A stretch of 42,704 bases of DNA from assembly GCA_025981645.1 (NCBI GenBank), contig JAICXH010000012.1, positions 1 to 42,704 on the forward strand, read 5' to 3'. A program made the translations under genes and the position numbers. Positions 19,813 through 29,240 of the stretch are shown one piece after another; the stretch's first letter is position 1, and each line of letters opens with the position of its first letter. This DNA comes from Burkholderiales bacterium. Lineage in GTDB: Bacteria > Pseudomonadota > Gammaproteobacteria > Burkholderiales > Casimicrobiaceae. The notes beneath the pieces were generated by a model. It did no database searches. It was given only the letters and a program-made list of their open reading frames with translations, and was not told the origin of the DNA.

Positions 19813-20982
19813 ATGTATCTCGACCGATTGTTCAAGCTGATGCACGACCGGGAGGCGTCCGACCTCTACCTTTCGTGCGGGGCGCCGATCAGCCTGAAGG
19901 TCAACGGCGTGGTCAGCGCGGTCTCGACTCAGAAGATGGACGTCGAGACCGTGCGGCGCATCGCCTACGACCTGATGACGAAGGAGCAGACGCGCGAGTT
20001 CGAGAACGAGCGCGAGATGAACATCTCGCACCTCGACCGCGCAGTCGGCAACTTCCGGATCAACATCTTCAGGCAGCGCGGCTCGATCTCGCTGGTCATT
20101 CGCTACGTGCGCAGCAGCATCCCGCCTTTCGAGGCGCTGCACCTGCCCCCGGTCCTGCTCGATCTCGTGATGGCCAAGCGCGGGCTGGTGCTGGTCGCCG
20201 GCGCGACCGGCTCGGGCAAGTCGACGACGCTCGCGGCGATGATCGATCACCGCAACACCAACCGCACCGGGCACATCCTCACGATCGAGGACCCGATCGA
20301 GTACCTGTTCGAGCACCGGCAGAGCATCGTCAACCAGCGCGAGATCGGCATCGACACGCTCGGCTACCAGAGGGCGCTGGAGAACGCGCTGCGCGAGGCA
20401 CCCGATCTCATCATGATCGGCGAGATCCGCGACAAGGAGACGATGCAGTCGGCGCTTCTTCACACGCTGACCGGGCACCTCTGCCTGTCGACGATTCACG
20501 CCAACAACAGCTACCACGCGCTGTCGCGGATCATCAACATGTTCTCCCACGACGCGCGGGCGGCCGTGCTGTCCGACCTGTCGATCGGGCTGCGCGCGAT
20601 CGTGTCGCAGCGGCTCCTGCGCAACGTCGACGGCCTGCAGCAACCCGCCGTCGAGATTCTGCTCAATACGTCGCTGATCGCCGAGCTCATCAAGAACGGC
20701 GAGTTCACGCAGATCAAGGAGGCGATGGAGCAGTCGCTCTACCCCGGCTCGCAGACCTTCGAGCAGGCGCTCTCACGCCTCTATCTCGATGGGCGCATCA
20801 GCTACGACGAGGCGATGACCGCGTCGGACTCGCCGACCAACCTCGCGTGGCTGATCAACCAGAACACGCCAGGCGCGCGCGTACAGAGCGAAGCGCCTCA
20901 GCCCGCGTCCGAAAGTCGCCGCTCGGGGGCCGATTTCGCGCAGGTTGCGATCAATCCCGAGTACCTCGGTCACGCCGACTGA
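19813..20982 (+). CDS. pilU: type IV pilus retraction ATPase PilU
   Basis: Hexameric ATPase of 389 aa assisting PilT in pilus retraction and twitching. Walker A is GATGSGKST (130-138). Walker B is LIMIGEIRD with Glu204. The Asp box ILTIEDPIEYLFEH and His box HTLTGHLCLSTIHANNS are intact. The C-terminal DSPTNLAWLINQN is typical of PilU and not PilT. No pilT or other pil gene lies in the window, although the two are usually adjacent. It begins with ATG at 19813 after a 192-bp gap and is followed by dapE after 54 bp. Confidence 0.93.
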   Translation: MYLDRLFKLMHDREASDLYLSCGAPISLKVNGVVSAVSTQKMDVETVRRIAYDLMTKEQTREFENEREMNISHLDRAVGNFRINIFRQRGSISLVIRYVRSSIPPFEALHLPPVLLDLVMAKRGLVLVAGATGSGKSTTLAAMIDHRNTNRTGHILTIEDPIEYLFEHRQSIVNQREIGIDTLGYQRALENALREAPDLIMIGEIRDKETMQSALLHTLTGHLCLSTIHANNSYHALSRIINMFSHDARAAVLSDLSIGLRAIVSQRLLRNVDGLQQPAVEILLNTSLIAELIKNGEFTQIKEAMEQSLYPGSQTFEQALSRLYLDGRISYDEAMTASDSPTNLAWLINQNTPGARVQSEAPQPASESRRSGADFAQVAINPEYLGHAD

Positions 20983-21036
20983 CGTTCGTCGTGGCCGCCG
21001 CGGCTGCGGAGCGGACCCCTCTGCTACCATGATCGG

Positions 21037-22185
21037 ATGCACTCCGATCGCGCGCCGACGCTCGATCTCGCCGTCGCGCTGATCGCGCGTCGGTCGGTCA
21101 CTCCCGACGATGCCGGCTGCCAGGCGCTGATCCGTGAGCGGCTCGCTCCGCTCGGCTTTTCGTTCGACCCGCACGTCGACCAGGGCGTCACCAACCTGTG
21201 GGCGCGGCGCGGCAGTTCACGGCCACTCGTCTGCCTCGCCGGTCACACCGACGTAGTGCCGCCGGGTCCGCGCGATGCGTGGTCGAGCGACCCATTCGCC
21301 CCGGTCGTGCGCGACGGATACCTCTACGGGCGCGGCGCTGCCGACATGAAGGGGTCGGTCGCGGCGTTCGTCACCGCGGTCGAGGGCCTCGTCGCCGCAC
21401 ATCCGGCGCATCGCGGGTCGATCGCGCTCGCAATCACATCCGACGAGGAAGGCTCGTCGGTCGACGGGACCTTGCGCATCGTCGAGCGTCTGCAGGCCGC
21501 AGGCACCGTGATCGACTACTGCATCGTCGGTGAGCCGTCGTCCGAAGCGACGCTGGGCGACGTCGTCAAGAACGGGCGGCGCGGGACGCTATCGGGAACG
21601 CTCGCCGTCAACGGCGTGCAGGGGCACGTCGCCTATCCGCAGCTCGCGAGGAATCCAATCCACGAAGTCGCCCCGGCGCTGGCCGAGCTCGCCGCAATGC
21701 GCTGGGACGACGGCAACGAGCATTTCCCGCCGACGACGTTCCAGGTGTCCAACCTGCACGCGGGTACCGGAGCCGGCAACGTGATCCCCGGACGGCTCGA
21801 GGCGATGTTCAATTTCCGCTACGCGCCGGTGTCGACGCGCGACGGGCTCGCGTCGCGGCTCGCTGCGGTCCTCGACCGGCACGGCCTCGACTACGAGATC
21901 GCGTGGACCGCGCACGGTGAGCCTTTCCATACGCGCCGGGGCCGGCTCGTCGAGCTTGCCTCCACGACGATTCGCGAGCTCGTCGGTGTCACTCCCGTGC
22001 TGTCGTGCGCGGGCGGGACCTCCGACGGGCGCTACCTCGCGCGGATCTGCCCGGAGGTGCTCGAGATCGGGCCGGTGAATGCGACGATTCACAAAATCGA
22101 CGAGCGGGTGAAGGCTGCCGATCTCGAGACCCTCGCGGCGATCTATCGGCGCCTGCTCGAGCGCCTGCTGGGACCGGAACACTGA
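21037..22185 (+). CDS. dapE: succinyl-diaminopimelate desuccinylase
   Basis: Zinc-dependent M20 hydrolase of 382 aa making LL-diaminopimelate. The metal ligands and catalytic residues are GHTDVVPPG with His70 and Asp72, [10 protein letters not shown] with Asp103, and TSDEEGSS with Glu137/Glu138. [13 protein letters not shown] and [11 protein letters not shown] are DapE-specific C-terminal motifs. With dapC and dapD in the window it completes the succinylase branch. Its stop overlaps the prmB start by one base (TGATG), so the two are translationally coupled. Confidence 0.95.
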   Translation: MHSDRAPTLDLAVALIARRSVTPDDAGCQALIRERLAPLGFSFDPHVDQGVTNLWARRGSSRPLVCLAGHTDVVPPGPRDAWSSDPFAPVVRDGYLYGRGAADMKGSVAAFVTAVEGLVAAHPAHRGSIALAITSDEEGSSVDGTLRIVERLQAAGTVIDYCIVGEPSSEATLGDVVKNGRRGTLSGTLAVNGVQGHVAYPQLARNPIHEVAPALAELAAMRWDDGNEHFPPTTFQVSNLHAGTGAGNVIPGRLEAMFNFRYAPVSTRDGLASRLAAVLDRHGLDYEIAWTAHGEPFHTRRGRLVELASTTIRELVGVTPVLSCAGGTSDGRYLARICPEVLEIGPVNATIHKIDERVKAADLETLAAIYRRLLERLLGPEH

Positions 22186-23084
22186 TGCCCGCAGCCGCGC
22201 CCGAGCTCGAAACGCTTCGCGACTGGCTGCGCTACGCGGTATCGCGCTTCAGCCGCGCGGGCCTCGCGTTCGGGCACGGTTTCGCGACGGCGTGGGATGA
22301 GGCGATGTACCTGCTCCTCCACACGCTGCAGCTGCCGCACGACCGTCTCGACGCATTCCTCGACGCGCGCCTGACGGCCGGCGAGCGCGCCGAGGTCGGT
22401 GCGGTACTCGCGAGGCGCGTCGACGAACGCATCCCGGCGGCCTACCTCACAGGCGAAGCCTGGCTGGGCGCGTTCCGCTTTCACGTCGATCCGCGGGTGA
22501 TCGTGCCGCGCTCGTTCGTCGCCGAGCTCCTTCCGGACGGGCTCGCGCCGTACGTCCCGGACCCCGACGCCGTGCAGAACGTGCTCGATTTGTGCACCGG
22601 ATCGGGTTGCCTCGCGATCCTGCTCGCGCACGCGTTTCCAAAGGCCGACATCGACGCGGCCGATCTCTCGTCGGACGCGCTCGCGGTCGCGCAGCGCAAC
22701 GTCGCCGACTACGGTCTCGACGGGCGCGTCAATCTCATCCGCTCGGATCTCTTCGCCAATCTACCGGCGAAGTCCTACGACCTCATCGTCAGCAATCCGC
22801 CCTACGTGTCGGCGCTCGCGATGGCGTCGCTTCCTCCCGAGTACCGGCACGAACCCCAGTTGGCGCTCGCCGGCGGCGACGATGGCCTCGACGCCGTGCG
22901 CACGATCGTCGCGCAGGCACCGCGCTTCCTCAATCAGGGAGGCGTGTTGCTGGTCGAGATCGGGCATCACCGGAACGCGCTCGAAGCGGCGTTCCCGCGG
23001 ATGGCGTTTGTCTGGCTCGAGACCGCATCGTCAGACGAGAGCGTGTTTCTGCTGACGCGCGAGAGCCTGATCCACGGTCGTTGA
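22185..23084 (+). CDS. prmB: ribosomal protein L3 N5-glutamine methyltransferase
   Basis: SAM-dependent methyltransferase of 299 aa modifying a glutamine of ribosomal protein L3. It has DLCTGSGCLAILLA as the SAM-binding loop and VSNPPYV with the catalytic NPPY at 204-207. The N-terminal helical domain has the PrmB-type RVDERIPAAYLTGEAWLG, distinct from the release-factor enzyme PrmC. The ATG overlaps the dapE TGA; a longer extension would run within dapE. It is convergent with the PQQ-type gene across 62 bp. Confidence 0.92.
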   Translation: MPAAAPELETLRDWLRYAVSRFSRAGLAFGHGFATAWDEAMYLLLHTLQLPHDRLDAFLDARLTAGERAEVGAVLARRVDERIPAAYLTGEAWLGAFRFHVDPRVIVPRSFVAELLPDGLAPYVPDPDAVQNVLDLCTGSGCLAILLAHAFPKADIDAADLSSDALAVAQRNVADYGLDGRVNLIRSDLFANLPAKSYDLIVSNPPYVSALAMASLPPEYRHEPQLALAGGDDGLDAVRTIVAQAPRFLNQGGVLLVEIGHHRNALEAAFPRMAFVWLETASSDESVFLLTRESLIHGR

Positions 23085-23092
23085 CCGGGTAG

Positions 23093-23121
23093 GCAGGCGC
23101 ACCGACGGCAGCATCGCCTGC
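23093..23121. terminator. possible terminator hairpin between prmB and propeller gene
   Basis: GCAGGCG (23093-23099) and CGCCTGC (23115-23121) pair perfectly around a 15-base loop in the gap between convergent genes. No T run follows, so this is a weak candidate. Confidence 0.3.
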
Positions 23122-23146
23122 GCGGCGACCACGGAAGCGCGACTGC

Positions 23147-24556
23147 TCAGCGCGCGGATTTCGCAGTGATCAGGTCGCTGGTCGGAATCGCGTATACCCA
23201 TCCGTAATTCGTCCCGATGTACATCGTGTGATTGACGATGACGCCGTTCTGCGGGCCGAAGCCCCCGTTGCCCGACTGGTAGGCATTGACGATTTCGCCT
23301 GACTTGCGATCGAGCGCATAGATGGTGCCGTTGGCGACCGGGAAGAAGACGTGGTCGCCATCGACAGTCGGTGCCGCCTTCATTCGCGACAACTTCCGCC
23401 TCCACAGGATGGCGCCGGTCTTCACGTCGAGCGCGTAGGCGGTGTTGGTGACCGGGCTACCCGTGTAGACGACGCCGTCCCTGATCATCGGCACCGCGTC
23501 CTTGTTCCGGGGCGGGACCTTGCCTTCGCCCAGCATCGTTCTCCACACGAACTTGCCGGTCGCGCCGTCGACCGCGATCTCCTCGCTTCCGGCGATGCCG
23601 GGTTTCCCGCTCGTGGTCTCGATCTGCGTGACGACGATTCCGTCGGCGGCCGCGGGGGCGCAATCGCCCATGCTGCTCGAATACACGTTCCCCGGTTCGG
23701 CCCTCCATGCGAGCGCCCCGGTCCCGGCGTCGACCGCATAGATCGCATCCGGGTGCGTGCCGGCGACGATGACTCGGTTGCCGGTGAGCGTCGCAGACGA
23801 CATGCTGACGAAGGACTTGATCTCTGTCTTCCACAACAGCGTCCCCGCCGCAGCATCGAGCGCGTAGACATGCCCGTCGCCATTGGCGAAGATAATCCTG
23901 CCGTCGTGATAGACCGGTGTCGGCATGTCCTGGCCCTCGGTCCGATAGGACCATGCGAGATCGCCCGTCTTCGCCTGCAGCGCGTAGATCCCGTTGATGC
24001 CGGTGCCGCGAACCACCGACGCGCCGGACGTACCGAACTTGATCGCCTCGGAGTAGGAGAAATCGGCGTTGCCGCCGCCGACATACACGAGCGTTCCTTT
24101 GGCCGTCCTGGCCACGACGGGAGTGGTCATGATCTGGTTCAGTGCGTCGAACTGCCACACAAGCTTGCCGTTGGTGGCGCCCAGCGCGTAGACGTGACCA
24201 TTGTCGCTGGGGACGTACACGGTGCCATCGACGACCGATACCCCCACCGGTATGCCGACGAGGTCGCGGACCGCGGTGATGTTGACGTATCGTTTCTTGA
24301 CGTCCTCCGGCGTAGTCGAGCGCGCAACCGCCCCGGGGACGGCGAACTGCCAGGCGACCGGCTTTGCGTCGGATCCCGACGCACCCCAGGCCGCGTCGTG
24401 CGCGGGGTTCATGCCGTACATCGGCCACGACTGCGGCCATGCAGGGTCCGCCTCGGTGGGCAATCCGCCGGCGTCGGCGGCCGCGACCGCCGGAACGATG
24501 CCCCCGGCGAACGATACGGTGCACAAAAGCGCTGCGGCGATGCGTGAAAGGCTCAT
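23147..24556 (-). CDS. secreted PQQ-like beta-propeller protein
   Basis: Exported protein of 469 aa. A signal peptide occupies about residues 1-26 (SRIAAALLCTVSFAGGIVPA). Repeated blades follow, of the form VYALDAATGxLLWK (for example HVYALGATNGKLVWQF, HVYALDAAAGTLLWK, IYALDRKSGEIV), at least six. This is the quinoprotein/BamB-like propeller pattern. I see no heme motif and no clear PQQ catalytic Asp or disulfide pair, so enzyme activity is doubtful; a binding or scaffold role is as likely. Its ATG overlaps the stop of the upstream channel gene by 4 bp (ATGA), so the two are translated together and probably work in the same envelope process. Confidence 0.75.
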   Translation of the reverse strand: MSLSRIAAALLCTVSFAGGIVPAVAAADAGGLPTEADPAWPQSWPMYGMNPAHDAAWGASGSDAKPVAWQFAVPGAVARSTTPEDVKKRYVNITAVRDLVGIPVGVSVVDGTVYVPSDNGHVYALGATNGKLVWQFDALNQIMTTPVVARTAKGTLVYVGGGNADFSYSEAIKFGTSGASVVRGTGINGIYALQAKTGDLAWSYRTEGQDMPTPVYHDGRIIFANGDGHVYALDAAAGTLLWKTEIKSFVSMSSATLTGNRVIVAGTHPDAIYAVDAGTGALAWRAEPGNVYSSSMGDCAPAAADGIVVTQIETTSGKPGIAGSEEIAVDGATGKFVWRTMLGEGKVPPRNKDAVPMIRDGVVYTGSPVTNTAYALDVKTGAILWRRKLSRMKAAPTVDGDHVFFPVANGTIYALDRKSGEIVNAYQSGNGGFGPQNGVIVNHTMYIGTNYGWVYAIPTSDLITAKSAR

Positions 24557-26052
24557 AGGCCGAAGAACTGCTGCATCCGCCGCATGAAGTCGGCGGTACG
24601 CCCGGCGGCGCGCGCCTTGCGCGCGTCGGCGTCGAGCGCCTGCAGCGTCGCGTCGTTTTCCGCCTGGCGCTCGGTGAGGACCGCCGCGAGCTTTTCCACC
24701 AGCGCTGGCCGCGCCCGGACGATGCGGTCGAAGTCGGCCTTGTCGAGGCGATAACAACAGGCTTCGCCGCTCGCGATCACCGTCGCGCCGCGCGGCTGGC
24801 CGAGGAGAAGCCCGCCTTCGCCGAAGTACGCAGGTGCCGCGAGCGTCGCGAAGCGGTGTGGCGCTCCACCGGGATCGGCGCCGACGATGTCGACGCGTCC
24901 CGACGCGAGCAGATAGAGCGAGTCGCCGGGCTCACCGGTCAGGAACACGGTGTCGCCTCCTGCGTAAAGCTCGGTGGTCAGCGCCCGCGCCAGCGTCGCA
25001 CGCTCGTCGTCGGTGAGCGAAGCGAACAGATTCATCGTCGCGAGCGCCCCCCGGCGGTGCTCGATCTCGCGCTCGGCGTTTTCGATCCGCTCGTCCTGGC
25101 GCATCTCGACGACGCGGTGCGGGAACGGGATCGTAAAGCCCGCGCGCGCAAGCGCCGCGTAGACATGGACGCGGATGTACGAATCGGCGCTCCAGTAGCG
25201 CGAGACGTCGGTCAGTTCGTACACGACCGCGTACTGGATGCCGTTGTCGCGATAATCCTGGCAGACGACCTCGGGCAAGCGGTCGCGGCCGACGAAGGGG
25301 ATGTCGGCCTTGGCGAGTGCCTTCTCGATCACCGCGACGACGCTCTCCGGCGAGTGCGCGAACACGACCTGGAACTCGACGAAGCGCAGCCAGCCTGTCC
25401 GCTCTTCGCCGTGGCGGGCGACGACCGTGACGCGGTTGTTCATCAGCATTTGGTTCGGGATCACGATCGTCTCGTGCGTCGGCGTCGCGATCGCCATCGA
25501 TCGCCAGCGGATGCTGACCACCTGCCCGGTGAGGTTCTCGATGCGCACCCAGTCACCGACGCGGCACGTCTTCTCGAGTTGCAGCGCGATGCCTCCCCAC
25601 AGGTTGCCGAGCGTCGACTGTGCCGAGAACGCGAGCGCGCCGGTCAGCACCGCCGACGTCGTGATGAGCCCGGCGAGGTTGACGCCGACGGCGTTCAGCC
25701 GGTAGATCGCATAGCCGATCAGCGCGAGCGCAATGACGAACTCGTCGAGGATGCGCGGAATGCCCCGCCGCGCGAGCACCGTCTGAAACGTGAAGCGCAC
25801 GACGATCTGGATCACGCCGATGGCGACCAGCGCGAGCGCCGCTTCGCGCACGATTGCCGGCAGCGTCGCCGCATGGATCAAGTGCCCGTAGCGGTCGATC
25901 GTCCAAAGTCCGGCGACGCCGATTGCGACGACGACCAGCATCGGCACCAGTCCGCGACGGCGGTGCGACGTGAAGAACATCGATACCAGCACCAGCACCA
26001 GCGCGCCGGCGGCGAACAGCAATGCGTCGTCGAGAAGCCCGTCGAGGGGCAT
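24553..26052 (-). CDS. MscS-type mechanosensitive channel with cyclic-nucleotide-binding domain
   Basis: Inner-membrane protein of 499 aa. Four hydrophobic segments lie at about residues 10-28, 35-52, 65-88 and 104-130. The MscS pore and beta domain follow (ITTSAVLTGALAFSAQSTLGNL, then ENLTGQVVSIRWRSM and VIPNQMLMNN). A C-terminal cNMP domain spans about 345-460, with YFGEGGLLLGQPRGATVIA as the phosphate-binding cassette. This order matches the bCNG branch of the MscS superfamily, in which ligand binding rather than tension gates the pore (family knowledge). It is translationally coupled to the secreted propeller protein. Whether the ligand is cAMP or another nucleotide cannot be read from the sequence. 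Confidence 0.85.
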   Translation of the reverse strand: MPLDGLLDDALLFAAGALVLVLVSMFFTSHRRRGLVPMLVVVAIGVAGLWTIDRYGHLIHAATLPAIVREAALALVAIGVIQIVVRFTFQTVLARRGIPRILDEFVIALALIGYAIYRLNAVGVNLAGLITTSAVLTGALAFSAQSTLGNLWGGIALQLEKTCRVGDWVRIENLTGQVVSIRWRSMAIATPTHETIVIPNQMLMNNRVTVVARHGEERTGWLRFVEFQVVFAHSPESVVAVIEKALAKADIPFVGRDRLPEVVCQDYRDNGIQYAVVYELTDVSRYWSADSYIRVHVYAALARAGFTIPFPHRVVEMRQDERIENAEREIEHRRGALATMNLFASLTDDERATLARALTTELYAGGDTVFLTGEPGDSLYLLASGRVDIVGADPGGAPHRFATLAAPAYFGEGGLLLGQPRGATVIASGEACCYRLDKADFDRIVRARPALVEKLAAVLTERQAENDATLQALDADARKARAAGRTADFMRRMQQFFGL

Positions 26053-26144
26053 CGTTCAGCGTCCGGGGGTCACGGGTCGCCGCGATTATAGGGCCTCGGC
26101 ACGCGGTCACGTAGAATCACTGCAGGATCTTGCATGGAGTGGTG

Positions 26145-27821
26145 ATGGCCATTCGGACCGGCGGAGAGCTCGTCGTCGCGAGCCTTGTCGCGCAGCGCGC
26201 GACGCACGTCTTCGGGGTGCCAGGCGAGAGCTACCTCGCCGCGCTCGACGCACTCTACGATGCGGCGCCGCGTCTCACGTTCGTGATCTGCCGCCACGAA
26301 GGTGGCGCGTCGTACATGGCCGAGGCGTTTGGCAAGCTCACCGGCCGCCCAGGTCTCGCCTTCGTCACCCGTGGCCCAGGCGCCTCCAACGCCGCCATCG
26401 GCATCCATACGGCCAGCCAGGACGCGACGCCGATGATCGTCCTGGTCGGTCACGTCGGCATCGGCGAGACCGACCGCGAGGCGTTCCAGGAGATCGACTA
26501 CCGGCGCATGTACGGGGCGAGCGCCAAATGGGCCGCACACATCGATCGCGTCGAGAGGATCCCCGAGTACATCGCCCACGCCTATCGTGTCGCGATGTCC
26601 GGCCGGCCCGGGCCGGTCGTGCTGGCGCTTCCGGAGGACGTGCTCGCAGCCACTGCAGAGTGCGCCGATCCGCCTTACGTCGAGAGCGTCGCGGTGACGC
26701 CGGCGCGTGAGGACCTTGCCGAGGCCGCGCGGTTGCTGCGGGGGGCGAAGCGACCGCTGGTGCTCGTCGGTGGAAGCGGCTGGAACGCTGCGGCCTGCGC
26801 GGCGCTGGCCCGCTTTGCCGAGACGGCGGACCTTCCCGTCGCCTGCGCGTTCAGGCACCAGGACCTCTTCGACAACCGGCATCCGAACTACGCGGGCGAT
26901 GTCGGCGTTGGCATCAATCCGCGCCTCGCTACGCGGGTGCGAGACGCCGACGTTCTTCTGGCACTCGGCGAGAAGCTCGGCGAGACGGTGACCGCCGGTT
27001 ATACGCTGCTCGACGTCCCGGTGCCGAAGCAGGCGCTGATCCACGTTCACCCCGGCAGCGACGAGCTCGGCCGCGTCTACCAGCCGCGCCTCGCGATCCT
27101 CGCGACGCCCGGCGCCTTTCTTTCGGCGATCGACGCGAAGTCCGCACGGCCAGTCGAACCGGACGCGTCTGCGTCGGCCGCGGCGGCCCATACCGAGTAT
27201 GAGGCGTGGCGCTCCCCGCGCCCCGTCGCCGGAGACGTCGACCTGTGGCGGATCGTTCGCTGGCTCGACGAACGGCTCGACGACGACGTGATCGTCGCCA
27301 GCGGCGCGGGCAACTTCGCAACGTGGATGCACCGCGTGTTCCGCTATCGCGGCTATCGCGGCCAGCTCGCGCCGTACTCGGGCTCGATGGGCTACGGTGT
27401 CCCGGCTGCCGTCGCAGCCAAACTCGCCCATCCGCAGCGCCAGGTCATATCGTGGAGCGGCGACGGCTGCTTCCTGATGAACGGCCAGGAGCTTGCGACG
27501 GCAGTCCAGTACGCGCTGCCGATCGTATTCGTCGTCATCGACAATGGAATGTACGGAACGATACGCATGCACCAGGAGCGCAGCTATCCGGGCCGCGTGT
27601 CGGGAACCAGCCTGCGCAACCCCGATTTCGCCGCCCTGGCGCGCGCGTACGGCGCGCACGGCGAGACCGTCCTTCGCACCGACGACTTCGCGCCCGCCTT
27701 CGAGCGCGCGTTGGCAGCCGGCACGGCGGCACTGGTCCACGTGCGGCTCGATCCGCAGGCACTGACGATGGACGCGACGCTCGACGAGATCCGCGCCCGC
27801 GCCGAGGCGCGTCTTGCGTAG
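26145..27821 (+). CDS. thiamine diphosphate-dependent enzyme, acetolactate-synthase-like
   Basis: Three-domain ThDP enzyme of 558 aa. The N-terminal domain has the cofactor-activating Glu52 in RHEGGASYMAEAFG, and RGPGASNAAIGI follows. The C-terminal domain has the metal/ThDP motif GDGCFLMNG (439 onward) ending at VVIDNGMYG. The fold fits the acetolactate synthase, benzoylformate decarboxylase and oxalyl-CoA decarboxylase group, but no regulatory subunit gene is adjacent and I do not recognise the substrate. I chose ATG 26145, with GGAG five bases upstream, over an in-frame TTG at 26130. It is monocistronic by context, between a minus-strand channel gene and the repeat array at 27864. Confidence 0.8.
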   Translation: MAIRTGGELVVASLVAQRATHVFGVPGESYLAALDALYDAAPRLTFVICRHEGGASYMAEAFGKLTGRPGLAFVTRGPGASNAAIGIHTASQDATPMIVLVGHVGIGETDREAFQEIDYRRMYGASAKWAAHIDRVERIPEYIAHAYRVAMSGRPGPVVLALPEDVLAATAECADPPYVESVAVTPAREDLAEAARLLRGAKRPLVLVGGSGWNAAACAALARFAETADLPVACAFRHQDLFDNRHPNYAGDVGVGINPRLATRVRDADVLLALGEKLGETVTAGYTLLDVPVPKQALIHVHPGSDELGRVYQPRLAILATPGAFLSAIDAKSARPVEPDASASAAAAHTEYEAWRSPRPVAGDVDLWRIVRWLDERLDDDVIVASGAGNFATWMHRVFRYRGYRGQLAPYSGSMGYGVPAAVAAKLAHPQRQVISWSGDGCFLMNGQELATAVQYALPIVFVVIDNGMYGTIRMHQERSYPGRVSGTSLRNPDFAALARAYGAHGETVLRTDDFAPAFERALAAGTAALVHVRLDPQALTMDATLDEIRARAEARLA

Positions 27822-27863
27822 CGCCGGGTCCGATTTTGACGATGCGCCGCGCGGGTTCTGGCA

Positions 27864-28022
27864 GTGGGGATGCACCGTCGCGCTCTACACCGATCGTGGA
27901 GGCAGGGAGTGGGGAACGGTGACGCGCGAGTTCGGCTGCGGAACTCAGCCGGTGTAGAGCGCGTCACCGTTCCCCACTCGCTCGGCCGCCACGGTCGAAC
28001 TCGCGCGCCGCCGCATCCCCAC
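27864..28022. repeat. four-unit inverted repeat array (REP/BIME-like)
   Basis: Four copies of a unit of about 30 bases share a GTGGGGA head and a CGCGC core. Two units are forward (27864-27892 and 27909-27938) and two are reversed (27946-27977 and 27996-28022). The tail is TCTACACCG in the first forward and inner reversed units and GAGTTCG in the other two. Perfect pairings result: 27907-27927 with 27959-27979 (21 bp), 27879-27892 with 27950-27963 (14 bp), 27923-27934 with 27996-28007 (12 bp), and 27864-27873 with 28013-28022 (10 bp). It sits in the 290-bp gap between the ThDP gene and the patatin gene, and I see no coding sequence there. Confidence 0.85.
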
Positions 28023-28111
28023 CGCTCCCCGACGCAGCGTTGTGACGATACTGCGTCGCGCGGAGCGCGGCCGTGCTGCAGGCGAGGCGGTAGAATTAGC
28101 GCGAAACAGTC

Positions 28112-29239
28112 ATGGCCCGCCGCACGCACACCCACGTTCCGAAGCGCCGTCACACCGTCCTCGTCCTGCAGGGAGGGGGTGCACTCGGCGCGTATCAGGC
28201 GGGGGTCTACGAGGAGCTCCACACGCGCGGACTGGCGCCGGACTGGGTGACCGGGGTGTCGATCGGCGCGATCAACGCGGCGTTGATCGCCGGCAACCGG
28301 CCTGAGCACCGCATCGAGCGCCTGCACTCTTTCTGGGAGCTCGTGTCCTCGGGCATCACCTACTTCCCGCCGCACGAATTCGATCCGCTGCGGGTCGCAT
28401 TCAGCCGCCTCAGCACGACGGCGATCGCGACCTTTGGCGTGCCCGGCTTCTTCGTCCCGCGCATTCCGCCGCCGATGCTGATGCCGCACGGCGAGGTCGC
28501 GGCCCTGTCGGTCTACGATACGTCGCCGCTCGCCAAGACGCTCGGCGAACTGATCGATTTCGATCTAATCAACTCGGGTGCGACGCGGCTTTCGATCGGC
28601 GCCGCCGACATCGAGACGGGCAATTCAGTCTACTTCGACAACGCTCAGGGCGACGTCGAGTTCAGCCCACAGCACATCATGGCGAGCGGGGCGCTGCCGC
28701 CCGGGTTTCCCCCGATCAGGATCGGCGATGCGTGGTACTGGGACGGCGGCCTCACGTCGAACATCCCGCTGTGGTACGTCCTCGACGATCGCAGCGACCT
28801 CGATGCGCTGGTGTTCCAGATCGATCTGTTCAGCGCACGGGGGGCGATGCCGCAGACGCTCGACGAAGTGCTCGAGCGCTCGAAGGACATTCAGTACTCG
28901 AGCCGGACGCGCTTCGGAACGAGCCGCGGCAAGGAAGACAACGTTCAGCGCGAGGCGCTGCGCCGGTTGCTCGCCAAGCTCCCCGCGCGACTCGCCGCCG
29001 ACGACGACGCGAAGCTCCTCGCGCAGCGCACGCAACGCCGCAAGGTGTCGATCGTGCATCTGATCAACCGGCGCACGGCGTTCTCGACGGTCGCCAAGGA
29101 TTACGATTTCTCGCGCGCCACCGTCCAGGCGCTGTGGGAGGCCGGTCGCGAGGATCTGCGCCAAACGCTCGCCCACCCGCACTGGCGGCGCGCGAGCGTC
29201 GCCCGCAACGGGCTTCGCACCTACGACCTGCTCCCCTGA
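28112..29239 (+). CDS. patatin-like phospholipase
   Basis: Serine hydrolase of the patatin family, 375 aa. The oxyanion motif is LQGGGALGAYQAG (19-31), the nucleophile elbow is GVSIG with Ser50, and the Asp of the Ser-Asp dyad is Asp211 in WDGGLTSN. The long C-terminal region after residue 230 matches the patatins with a DUF3734-type extension common in proteobacteria. There is no signal peptide, so it is probably cytoplasmic or peripheral, acting on membrane lipids or storage-granule surfaces (inference). Its stop is one base from the stop of the convergent DUF1641 gene, which marks the left edge of the lower-GC region. Confidence 0.85.
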   Translation: MARRTHTHVPKRRHTVLVLQGGGALGAYQAGVYEELHTRGLAPDWVTGVSIGAINAALIAGNRPEHRIERLHSFWELVSSGITYFPPHEFDPLRVAFSRLSTTAIATFGVPGFFVPRIPPPMLMPHGEVAALSVYDTSPLAKTLGELIDFDLINSGATRLSIGAADIETGNSVYFDNAQGDVEFSPQHIMASGALPPGFPPIRIGDAWYWDGGLTSNIPLWYVLDDRSDLDALVFQIDLFSARGAMPQTLDEVLERSKDIQYSSRTRFGTSRGKEDNVQREALRRLLAKLPARLAADDDAKLLAQRTQRRKVSIVHLINRRTAFSTVAKDYDFSRATVQALWEAGREDLRQTLAHPHWRRASVARNGLRTYDLLP

Positions 29240-29240
29240 T

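Noticed and set aside
27879-28022. CRISPR array or transposon end
   Set aside because: There are only four units, in mixed orientation without equal spacers, and no cas or transposase gene is nearby.
27864-28250. 128-codon open frame across the repeat array
   Set aside because: It reads through the inverted repeats and into the patatin gene in another frame, and its translation is Arg-rich and repeat-derived.
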